A stretch of DNA of 64,000 bases, taken from NCBI GenBank assembly GCA_041653595.1, contig JBAZFB010000006.1:1-64000 (forward strand). Direction: 5' to 3'. The first letter of the stretch is position 1; each line of letters starts with the position of its first letter. Below the pieces are notes generated by a model. That model was not told where the DNA came from and did not search any database. It worked only from the letters and a program-made list of their open reading frames with translations. Of this stretch, positions 17,202 to 23,954 are shown piece after piece. A program made the translations under genes and the position numbers. Origin of the DNA: Candidatus Omnitrophota bacterium. Lineage in GTDB: Bacteria > Omnitrophota > Gorgyraeia > Pluralincolimonadales > Pluralincolimonadaceae.

Positions 17202-17966
17202 CTACCAAGGAAACTTAATGCCTGCTTCTACCTTTGACTCCTCGGCGAGGCGCTTGAGGCGGATGAACGCCTCCCCGCCCAGGAGTTTCCGCGAGAGCGT
17301 CGCGCTCATCCCGACCCTCTGTCCGCGGGTGTCGGTAAACTCGAACTCCAGTGAGGTCTTCTTATCGATATTATACCTAAGCAGGCCGAAGAATTTTAAG
17401 ACCCTCTCGACCGGCCTCTTCCTCTGGGATACGCCTATGCCGATACGGTATACGAGCGTCCCTAAACCCCGGGTGACGCCGGAATCCTCAAACTGCGCCC
17501 TGAACAAAAACCCGGACTCGCCGCTCGTATCGAGCATGTAGGCGATCTTGTCTCTGCCGGTCAACCGCCACGCGCCGTTAAAAACGAGGCTGCGCTCCTC
17601 TTTCGTCTTGCGGACCAGGTCTGTCTTTTTATACCTGTATAATATCCGGTTATCGTCGCCTATCTCCCAGGCGCCGTCGAGGACAAGGATGTCCCGGCTC
17701 CCGTCCTCCTTCGACACGCCGAACGACAGGCGGTTATCCTCGTCGGCCTGCCATTTGCCTTTTAATTTCAGGATGCTCGTGACATCGACATTCCTCTCCT
17801 TCTTCGATGTCACGATGCAGGTAAGCTCGTCGGGGGAGATGCCGGCCAGGTCGGCCTTCATGCTGAGGACTTCCCCGCCGTAAGGGTCCGTAGTGTCGGT
17901 GACGACCAGCTCCAGGTCGTGGTTACTGTTGAGGCGCCACCGGCTTTTCTGTTTTAATGAAGGCAT
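17202..17966 (-). CDS. unknown beta-rich protein with W-x-L...D-N/D-x-L repeats
   Basis: I do not recognise a named family. The 254 residues are predicted as mostly beta-strand and contain repeated units: SRWRLNSNHDLELVV (8-22), KGKWQADEDNRLSFGV, DGAWEIGDDNRILYRY and NGAWRLTGRDKIAYML, spaced roughly 30-50 residues, followed by a beta-rich C-terminal half. There is no signal peptide or membrane helix. The first repeat lies in the part that overlaps the upstream gene by 44 bases, which favours the start at 17966 over the internal ATG at 17861. It ends a four-gene minus-strand operon of envelope-type small proteins next to exosortase. Confidence 0.6.
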   Translation of the reverse strand: MPSLKQKSRWRLNSNHDLELVVTDTTDPYGGEVLSMKADLAGISPDELTCIVTSKKERNVDVTSILKLKGKWQADEDNRLSFGVSKEDGSRDILVLDGAWEIGDDNRILYRYKKTDLVRKTKEERSLVFNGAWRLTGRDKIAYMLDTSGESGFLFRAQFEDSGVTRGLGTLVYRIGIGVSQRKRPVERVLKFFGLLRYNIDKKTSLEFEFTDTRGQRVGMSATLSRKLLGGEAFIRLKRLAEESKVEAGIKFPW

Positions 17967-18981
17967 ACTGGGGATCCAGTTTTTCGAGGAACTTCAGGCT
18001 GTATGTCCTGAAGAAAACGGCGAACGGCAGGTTAAGCGCCATAAGGCAATATAACAAAAAGAGGCAGACCGGTGTCAACACCACGCCGAAGAATATCCAG
18101 TAAGGCAGGATCGAGATGCCCGGGACCGTTTTTTGGATAAGCCATAGCGCGAGGACAAACAGGCCTATCGGTATCGCTACAATGATGAAGCCGGCAATGA
18201 AAGCCAAAAGATAGGCTATGCCCGCGGCGATGCCGAGCCCCATTTTTATCAAAATATAGACGATGAAATTCCCGGAATTCTTTTTCACGAGCGCCCAGGC
18301 CTTGCCCCACGCGGCGAGGACGCGTATCCTCTCCTTATACATTATCGGGATGACAAGGTCCACTGTTATAAGCGCGACTATTCCTGTTATGATAAAAACT
18401 ATAGATCCGATGATAAGGGCCGGCAGCAGCATCAGGATGATCTCGACCACCTGCTTCGGGGTCGGGTCGGAGACGTTGATAAGCCCCGATCTTACCAGGG
18501 CCGCGATGACGAGATATATCAAAAACCCTAATATCGCGAGAAAGGCCGCGGTAAAAACGAGGTTGAAACGGAAAATTGAGTTCCCCGCGTCCGCGTTCGC
18601 GCCGAAAGGCGCCCTGATAGAAGCGTCGTTCTTGATGACGTCCTCCAGGAACACGAAGGAGAACCGCGAGCACAGCCACATCAATACCAGCGCCACCGCG
18701 ATAACGATGACGGCTACGACCGCGACGGCCGCTATTATCATACCTGTCTCTTCAGCCGACTGGGCCTTGGCCGCGGCCTGCGGGCCCGACTCCTGCTGTT
18801 CCTGCTTCTGCTCGTAATGGCTGCCGTTCCCGCCTGAATTAAGATTGCACCCGTTCGACATCGCCCCGGCCATGATCGCGATAAAAGCAAGGACCATCCA
18901 TTTCTTGAAATTGAAAGGTTTGAAGAGGACTTGTTTTGTCCATTCCGCGGATCCGCCGATTATCGCGCCGAAGTCGACCAT
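17923..18981 (-). CDS. multi-pass membrane protein of unknown function
   Basis: The 352-residue protein has six or more predicted transmembrane segments, including about 28-42, 75-100, 132-165 and several Gly/Ile/Leu-rich helices from 185 to 330. The N-terminus (WTKQVLFKPFNFKKWMVLAF) resembles the amphipathic start of DUF4013/DUF975-like glycerophosphoryl-diester-type membrane proteins, but I cannot assign a family. A Cys/Asn/Gly-rich loop (about 45-70) with poly-Glu/Gln follows the first helix. AAGGGGG precedes the ATG. It is in an operon with an EF-hand protein upstream and a beta-repeat protein overlapping its 3' end. Confidence 0.6.
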   Translation of the reverse strand: MVDFGAIIGGSAEWTKQVLFKPFNFKKWMVLAFIAIMAGAMSNGCNLNSGGNGSHYEQKQEQQESGPQAAAKAQSAEETGMIIAAVAVVAVIVIAVALVLMWLCSRFSFVFLEDVIKNDASIRAPFGANADAGNSIFRFNLVFTAAFLAILGFLIYLVIAALVRSGLINVSDPTPKQVVEIILMLLPALIIGSIVFIITGIVALITVDLVIPIMYKERIRVLAAWGKAWALVKKNSGNFIVYILIKMGLGIAAGIAYLLAFIAGFIIVAIPIGLFVLALWLIQKTVPGISILPYWIFFGVVLTPVCLFLLYCLMALNLPFAVFFRTYSLKFLEKLDPQYAFIKTEKPVAPQQ

Positions 18982-18990
18982 TTTTCCCCC

Positions 18991-19287
18991 TTACCTGGTA
19001 TAGTGCTTTAAATACCTTTGGAACTCCCTGCCGCTCAGGTACCCGTCATGGTTCGCGTCGAATTTTTTCTGGTTGGTCGTCGTGACTTTGACCGTGACAT
19101 AGTTACTAAGCTTGTCTTCCCTTATCATCCGGCTCTCTTCTGCCGCGCTTTGCCTTGCCAGCGGACTGGTAGTCTGGGTCGTATCTGTATCGAGGCGCTT
19201 GTTCACCTCCGTCTGGGAATACGCGGCCGGTAGGAAAAGAATAATTATGGCGACAATACATTTAATTATTGCCGGGATCATCTTCAT
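18991..19287 (-). CDS. small secreted protein with a single EF-hand/dockerin-type calcium loop
   Basis: The 98-residue protein has a signal peptide (about 1-24, cut after AAYS) and a short polar region rich in Thr/Ser. Near the C-terminus DANHDGYLSGREF (about 76-88) matches the EF-hand loop D-x-N-x-D-G-x-L-S-x-x-E completely. One loop suggests a calcium-binding or dimerising periplasmic protein rather than a calmodulin-like sensor. The start overlaps the upstream membrane-protein stop by ATGA. The function is unknown. Confidence 0.7.
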   Translation of the reverse strand: MKMIPAIIKCIVAIIILFLPAAYSQTEVNKRLDTDTTQTTSPLARQSAAEESRMIREDKLSNYVTVKVTTTNQKKFDANHDGYLSGREFQRYLKHYTR

Positions 19288-19505
19288 TTCGGCGCCTGTT
19301 TCATCGCCTGTTTTTTCGCCTTCCGGATCCTATATCGTTTATAGAATACGAGCCCGGTGTGGACGCATGCCAGGACAAATGTCGCGGCGGCCATTATCTC
19401 GTGGACCTCAAAATCTATTCGGGTGATCCCGAGCGCCGCGGTCACGGCAAGGCAGATAAATGCCGCGATGCCGGTATAGATTATCCAATCGTATAATTTG
19501 GGCAT
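19284..19505 (-). CDS. small two-helix membrane protein with conserved histidines
   Basis: A 73-residue protein with two predicted membrane helices and a Lys/Arg-rich tail. The second half, HEIMAAATFVLACVHTGLVFYK, places two His residues about 14 apart within one helix, as in DUF4405-like and cytochrome b-type haem-binding helices. Haem binding is only a suggestion. The ATG at 19505 has GGGAG about six bases upstream and is preferred over the ATG at 19511, where the site would be adjacent. First gene of the four-gene operon divergent from exosortase. Confidence 0.6.
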   Translation of the reverse strand: MPKLYDWIIYTGIAAFICLAVTAALGITRIDFEVHEIMAAATFVLACVHTGLVFYKRYRIRKAKKQAMKQAPK

Positions 19506-19521
19506 ACCCATCTCCCTATTT

Positions 19522-19551
19522 TTGTGTATTATAGCATAATTCTGGTATAAT
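19522..19551 (+). promoter_or_regulatory. extended -10 promoter of the exosortase operon
   Basis: TGGTATAAT ends at 19551 (TATAAT 19546-19551); a weak -35 TTGTGT is at 19522-19527 with an 18-base spacer. ACGCTT is the only sequence between the -10 and the ATG at 19558, predicting a leaderless mRNA. Confidence 0.75.
19528..19536 (-). promoter_or_regulatory. extended -10 promoter of the 19505-17202 operon
   Basis: On the minus strand TGCTATAAT occurs, with TATAAT at 19528-19533 and the TG extension at 19535-19536. No convincing -35 is seen. The start should be near 19521, leaving a short leader with GGGAG. It lies back-to-back with the exosortase promoter in a 52-base gap. Confidence 0.65.
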
Positions 19552-19557
19552 ACGCTT

Positions 19558-20385
19558 ATGATAAATTGGATAATTTGGGTATTGGTCGCGGGGCTCTATT
19601 CGCCGGTCATCTCCCAGCTTTACAGGGCGCGATGGGAAAGCATAGACTACACCCACGCCTACTTCATCCTCCCTGTCTTCTTCGCCTTCCTCCTCTTCAA
19701 AAGAAAACAATTCGGGCAAGGTCCCTCCGCAGAGGGAGACACCTCAAATTATAGGACATCGATCATTGCGCTTTTTATTTTAATCGTCGGCCTGTTGATG
19801 TTCATATTCGGCTGGAAGTGGGATTACCTGATGATAACCACAGGCTCGATGATACCGGTGCTCTTCGGGCTGGTTTTGTACCTCTACGGCCCGTCTACGG
19901 CGAAAATAACGGCATTCCCGATATTATACCTGTTATTGCTCGTCCCGCCGCCGCTGGGCGTCCTCGATTCAATAACAATGCCCATGCGCTACGGAATCTC
20001 CATCGCGACGGAGCACATTTTAAAGGCCTTCTGCATCCCGATAATCCGCGACGGGCTGATGCTCACCGTCGGCGGCCACGAGGTCTACATGGGCGCGCCG
20101 TGCAGCGGTTTCCGCTCGCTCATAACGATGTTCTCGCTCGCCCTTGCCTACGTCTATTTCATAAACGCGCGCCTGCGGAACAAAGTGATCCTCGTCATCT
20201 CGGTCGTCCCGCTCGCGCTTCTCGGTAACCTCATCCGCGTGACAGGGATGTGCCTCGTCACCTATAAATTCGGCGAAGAGACCGGGCACAAATTCCATGA
20301 CACGAGCGGCCTCGTGATATTCGTCGTGCTCATTCTCGGCCTGCTGGGGATAGAATCCCTGCTCGAAAAGAGGCCCAAAAAATGA
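19558..20385 (+). CDS. xrt: exosortase (PEP-CTERM sorting transpeptidase)
   Basis: Integral-membrane cysteine transpeptidase-like enzyme proposed to cleave PEP-CTERM signals of secreted proteins. The 275-residue protein has about eight membrane helices. The conserved triad is visible: Cys182 in GAPCSGFRS, Arg227 in GNLIRVTG and His247 in FHDTSG. The length fits the core exosortase family without an extra C-terminal domain. It overlaps the EpsI-like gene by ATGA. It is one of very few plus-strand genes, lies beside a PEP-CTERM substrate gene (21159-21713) and close to an EPS locus, the classic context for this system. Confidence 0.95.
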   Translation: MINWIIWVLVAGLYSPVISQLYRARWESIDYTHAYFILPVFFAFLLFKRKQFGQGPSAEGDTSNYRTSIIALFILIVGLLMFIFGWKWDYLMITTGSMIPVLFGLVLYLYGPSTAKITAFPILYLLLLVPPPLGVLDSITMPMRYGISIATEHILKAFCIPIIRDGLMLTVGGHEVYMGAPCSGFRSLITMFSLALAYVYFINARLRNKVILVISVVPLALLGNLIRVTGMCLVTYKFGEETGHKFHDTSGLVIFVVLILGLLGIESLLEKRPKK

Positions 20386-21041
20386 AGAGCTCAAAAGCGA
20401 TCATTGTAATAACGCTGATCGGCCTGACGATGCTCGTAAGCTTCGCCCTGCCCAGGCCGAAATACGAGAGCCCGGATATCCTCTCAAAGCTCGAGATACC
20501 GGCAAGTTTCGGCGCCTGGCGCTCGCGCGACGCCTCATCGCAGGTCCAGACAGGCGGCGATGTCTATAATTTCGTGAGCCGCGTCTTCGCCCGCGAATAC
20601 GCGCGGCCCGCATACATTTCCCTGCTCGATAAGGGCTACGAGGGACTGCTCTTCCTCATCCTGGGCGCCGGGAATTTCCATAACCCGAAAGTCTGCTACG
20701 GAAGTTCCGGCTACAAGACAACGGACCTGCCGGATATCGAATTCGACGCCAACGGCCATAGATTCAAGGCGTCGGCCGTCTTCTTCGACAGGCCGGGCAA
20801 AAGCGTCGTGATCACTTATTGGATAGTTATAGATAAGAAACAGGCGGGCTGGGGCCAGCAGAAGATCATCGAGCTCTGGTCGTCTTTATTAGGAAAGAAA
20901 AAGGCAGGTTTTATGTGCCGGATCGATATCCCGGCCACGGCCGATACGACAGACAAGGCCGTAAATCTCGCGAAAAGCTTCATCTCCGCTATCGCCCCGT
21001 TCATCCCTCAGGACCAGGCGGAATATCTCTTCGGCAAATAA
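20382..21041 (+). CDS. exosortase-associated EpsI-family protein
   Basis: EpsI-like proteins (DUF3485) accompany exosortases; their biochemical role is unknown. This 219-residue protein has an N-terminal membrane anchor (about 6-24), a periplasmic domain, and the family hallmark FHNPKVCYGSSGY with His100, Pro102 and Cys105, followed by a Trp-rich segment (VITYWIVIDKK). In many genomes the domain is fused to exosortase; here it is a separate gene overlapped by four bases, so the two are surely cotranslated. A hairpin follows the stop at 21047-21076. Confidence 0.88.
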   Translation: MKSSKAIIVITLIGLTMLVSFALPRPKYESPDILSKLEIPASFGAWRSRDASSQVQTGGDVYNFVSRVFAREYARPAYISLLDKGYEGLLFLILGAGNFHNPKVCYGSSGYKTTDLPDIEFDANGHRFKASAVFFDRPGKSVVITYWIVIDKKQAGWGQQKIIELWSSLLGKKKAGFMCRIDIPATADTTDKAVNLAKSFISAIAPFIPQDQAEYLFGK

Positions 21042-21046
21042 AAGGA

Positions 21047-21080
21047 GACGTTTCAAAAAGGGCTACATGAAACGTCCCCG
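21047..21080. repeat. hairpin repeat, copy 1 (GACGTTTCAAAAAGGG family)
   Basis: GACGTTTC (21047-21054) pairs with GAAACGTC (21069-21076) around a 14-base loop, between the convergent ends of the EpsI and PEP-CTERM genes. The stretch GACGTTTCAAAAAGGG matches GACGTTTCATAAAGGG at 52109-52124 at 15 of 16 positions, and both are followed by CCCCGAAT. It may act as a bidirectional terminator. Confidence 0.5.
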
Positions 21081-21158
21081 AATTATTACTTCCTGCGCAA
21101 TCTCTTTAAGCCAGGAACAAAACTATTATCAATCCCGGAAATGCCGCTTTCCCGTCCT

Positions 21159-21713
21159 TCATTTCCTTAATCCCTTTTTGCGTATACGTCTTATGAATAA
21201 AATCGTTCCGCCTGTAACAAATAATATAGAAGCCACGGGTTCAGGTACCGCAATGGGATCACCGCCGCCCTGATTATGCCAATCTTGATCGCTACCTATA
21301 AATTCCGGCCACGTCCACCAATCCTGTTCTGTATAAGTCAGGATCTGCCTTTGGACGACTTGCCCATTTAAGGATGCCTGATAAAGAAATTGGGTCGAGC
21401 GCGACGACACGTCATTATCAAAATTCAGATAGAACCTCAGCCAGTTTGAATCTGGGCCTACAGCATACGCCTCGGTATTTGAAACAGTGAAGTTTTGCCA
21501 GTTAGAATCGGTAAAATTGGTGAAGGTAGGGGTCGTAAATGTATCATCTGCCTGCCAGAAAATCTGCATCTGATCAAATGCGCCTACCGGAGCACTTTTA
21601 TAGATTTCCGTGCTCGACTGCTGGAATAACTGGTTCCAGGTGTTGGCTGACGCAGCACCGGTAGCAAACATCGTCAAGATCGCAACAAACATTACCATAA
21701 TAATCTTTTTCAT
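21159..21713 (-). CDS. secreted PEP-CTERM domain protein
   Basis: A predicted exosortase substrate. The 184-residue protein has a signal peptide (about 1-23, cut near ASANT), a Trp/Phe/Asn/Thr-rich mature domain with many aromatic residues (about 24-150) and a complete C-terminal sorting signal: VPEPV with PEP at 157-159, a hydrophobic helix (about 160-174) and the basic tail RRIRKKGLRK. The mature domain is not recognised. GAGGTGG lies upstream of the ATG. It is transcribed alone toward the exosortase operon, and is the only PEP-CTERM protein I see in the window. Confidence 0.9.
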   Translation of the reverse strand: MKKIIMVMFVAILTMFATGAASANTWNQLFQQSSTEIYKSAPVGAFDQMQIFWQADDTFTTPTFTNFTDSNWQNFTVSNTEAYAVGPDSNWLRFYLNFDNDVSSRSTQFLYQASLNGQVVQRQILTYTEQDWWTWPEFIGSDQDWHNQGGGDPIAVPEPVASILFVTGGTILFIRRIRKKGLRK

Positions 21714-21726
21714 TTTGCCACCTCAC

Positions 21727-21740
21727 CTTATTTAAATAAG
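21727..21740. promoter_or_regulatory. perfect palindrome in the PEP-CTERM gene leader
   Basis: CTTATTTAAATAAG is a perfect 14-bp palindrome lying 14 bases upstream of the start codon at 21713, between the promoter and the ribosome site. It could be an operator or an mRNA stem that affects translation; AT-rich palindromes of this size can also occur by chance. Confidence 0.35.
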
Positions 21741-21817
21741 TTATTATTGTTCCTTATTAAGAATATGAAATAACACGGAATTATCCTCAGGAAGGTGTCA
21801 TTCAAAGCAACGTGCTT

Positions 21818-21845
21818 ATTTTAACAGATACTAAGATTTTGTCAA
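21818..21845 (-). promoter_or_regulatory. promoter of the PEP-CTERM protein gene
   Basis: On the minus strand TTGACA (21840-21845) and TAAAAT (21818-21823) are separated by 16 bases. The predicted start near 21811 gives a leader of about 98 bases, long compared with other transcripts here. No sigma-54 -24/-12 element, reported for PEP-CTERM genes in some bacteria, is seen. Confidence 0.7.
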
Positions 21846-21882
21846 TTGAAATAATTGCGATTTTTATAGCATTATTTTGCTG

Positions 21883-22995
21883 TTATCCGTTGGAGATTCC
21901 AACCTCTCCTATCTCCTGATAAACCTTAAGCGTTTCTTCCGCTATCTTATCCCAATCGTATTTCTGTTTCAGCAATTCTATCTGGCGGGATTTCTCTTCT
22001 TCAGTCATCGGTTTTGCAATAAAGTCGTTCATCCTTAAGAATAAACCCTCGACATCACCTGCCATGAAATATCTCTCCTCGGAAAGGCCTACCTCCCTAT
22101 TGGCCGGAATATCGCTGACTATGCAGGATAGTCTATAACTCATTGCCTCAAGGAGCGCTATAGGCAGGCCCTCATAATATGAAGGCAGTACAAACAGCCC
22201 AGCATGGCTGTAAAGCTCCTGCAGCGTTTTGCCTGTAATAAATCCGGTCAGGACGATATTCGGATTCTCGGCCGCCTTTCGCTTTAGGTCCAGGCTGTAT
22301 TTATCCTCATGGTCCGACTTCCCTGCAATGACAAGTTTCCATCCACCAGGGAATGTCCTCGCTATAAGGTCATGGAACCCCTTCTCCGGCACAAATCTGC
22401 CCACTGCGAGAATATATTTGCCTACCCCAAGTCCATATTTATCCAGAGCCTCCCGCGTCTTCGCCGCTTCCGGAATTATGACTCCGTTGGGTATATCGCT
22501 TATATCCCTCTTGAAATTCTTTCTTAATCTTTCGGCATTTGCTTTAGAAACAGAGATGACCCCATTCGCCCATGTGACCCCAAGATACTCTCCAATCATC
22601 AGTATATATTTTGGCAGTCCGGCCCATTTCTTCCTGAGATGTTCCGGGCCATGGCTCGTCATTACCGCCTTCATACCCAGCATCCTAACCATGGGTACGC
22701 ATAACGACGGCCCGCTAGCATGGATATGGACAATATCAGGTTTTAATCTTATTGCGGCTAGAACACCTTTAAACGTATGGACAAATGCCTCGAGAAATTT
22801 ATTACTCGGGCAGGTAAGGGGAATGAATTTAACGCCTTCGAATTCCTTTATGGAAGGATCAACATACTGTGCTCTCGTAAAAACAACTACTTCACAACCC
22901 CTCGCGGCCAGTCGCGGATAAAGATTCTCGCAGTGCGCTTCTACCCCGCCCTGCACACCGGGAAACCCACGCGTGCCCAAAACTGCGATTTTCAT
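21883..22995 (-). CDS. glycosyltransferase family 4
   Basis: Retaining GT-B glycosyltransferase for polysaccharide assembly at the inner membrane face. The 370-residue sequence starts MKIAVLGTRGFPGVQGGVE, an N-terminal glycine-rich nucleotide-sugar loop with the GGVE motif, and carries the GT4 C-terminal signature: AVGRFVPEKGF (about 196-206), then PSYYEGLPIALLEAMSYRLSCIVSDI with the E-x7-E pair. Donor and acceptor are unknown. It overlaps the upstream radical SAM gene by four bases and is the last gene of the EPS operon. Confidence 0.92.
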   Translation of the reverse strand: MKIAVLGTRGFPGVQGGVEAHCENLYPRLAARGCEVVVFTRAQYVDPSIKEFEGVKFIPLTCPSNKFLEAFVHTFKGVLAAIRLKPDIVHIHASGPSLCVPMVRMLGMKAVMTSHGPEHLRKKWAGLPKYILMIGEYLGVTWANGVISVSKANAERLRKNFKRDISDIPNGVIIPEAAKTREALDKYGLGVGKYILAVGRFVPEKGFHDLIARTFPGGWKLVIAGKSDHEDKYSLDLKRKAAENPNIVLTGFITGKTLQELYSHAGLFVLPSYYEGLPIALLEAMSYRLSCIVSDIPANREVGLSEERYFMAGDVEGLFLRMNDFIAKPMTEEEKSRQIELLKQKYDWDKIAEETLKVYQEIGEVGISNG

Positions 22996-23954
22996 CGTTT
23001 CATTATCTTATTCTTTAAAACCCATAGCGCCGGAACAATTATGTTTTTTTTCATCGCCGGAGAGACCGAGCCTATCATCCAGCATTCTTTTTTGCACTCC
23101 CTAACGGCCTCGCGGACTTTCTCGGCTTGTCCGCCATTCCATATCTCGTTAAATGGTTTTTCCCTGATGTTACCCATGCTCATATCCACGCCGTTACACG
23201 GCATAACATTACCGAAAGGATCTATGAAAAATAGATCCGTGCCAACCTCGCAGGGTAATAACCTTTTGTTGCCATGCGCGTAATTCAAAAGGCCATAATT
23301 AAAATACGCCCTGAACCAATTCTTCGGCCGACCACCCTTCAGTAAATTCGTAATCAACTTTTCCAATTCCCTGTCAAAATCGTCTAATCTGGTTATTTTA
23401 TTATCGAATTTATGGAAATAATACGTATTATGGACCGCGGCAGTCGCAAATTCCAGTCCCATCTCTTCGCTCAACTTATGGAGGTCCATAAGATCAAGTA
23501 TGTTTCGGTCGGACAGGGTGATTCCAAAACCTATGTCTTTTAACCCCATTTTTCTGAGCTCTTTCAGGGTCCTTAGCCCATGCTCGAATCCGTCCTTTAT
23601 TCCGCGAAGTTCGTCATTGGCCTTCTGAAGGCCTTCCATGCTTACCCTAATACCTATCTTCGGATATTGTCTCGCCAGATCCACTATCTTCTCAGTATAA
23701 TAACCGTTTGTGCTGATAACTATTCTTTTTGCCTTCTTACTCATCACCTCGACAAAACTCTTTATATCTTCCCTTATAAACGGCTCTCCGCCCGTTATAT
23801 TACAGAACCTCACACTTGGCAGAGACTCCAGATCCGAGGGCCTTATCTCTTCCTCGGGTCTCGTGGGATGCATCCATGTGTTACACATGTGGCACTTCGC
23901 ATTGCACCGATAAGTTATGGCTATGAGGGCTTCCTTAGGTTTATTTATCGCCAT
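22992..23954 (-). CDS. radical SAM protein with SPASM-like C-terminal cysteines
   Basis: The [4Fe-4S]/SAM-binding motif is CNAKCHMC (Cys17, Cys21, Cys24) in a TIM-barrel-like core with NITGGEPF (the GGE motif). The C-terminal part carries four further Cys in LLPCEVG, NVMPCNG and ECKKEC plus GNVMPCNG...GNI, resembling a SPASM/twitch auxiliary-cluster domain, as in peptide-modifying or sugar-modifying radical SAM enzymes. Length 320 aa. It lies between a glycosidase and a glycosyltransferase gene of the EPS locus, overlapping both. The substrate is unknown; modification of a sugar, lipid carrier or peptide are all possible. Confidence 0.85.
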   Translation of the reverse strand: MAINKPKEALIAITYRCNAKCHMCNTWMHPTRPEEEIRPSDLESLPSVRFCNITGGEPFIREDIKSFVEVMSKKAKRIVISTNGYYTEKIVDLARQYPKIGIRVSMEGLQKANDELRGIKDGFEHGLRTLKELRKMGLKDIGFGITLSDRNILDLMDLHKLSEEMGLEFATAAVHNTYYFHKFDNKITRLDDFDRELEKLITNLLKGGRPKNWFRAYFNYGLLNYAHGNKRLLPCEVGTDLFFIDPFGNVMPCNGVDMSMGNIREKPFNEIWNGGQAEKVREAVRECKKECWMIGSVSPAMKKNIIVPALWVLKNKIMKR

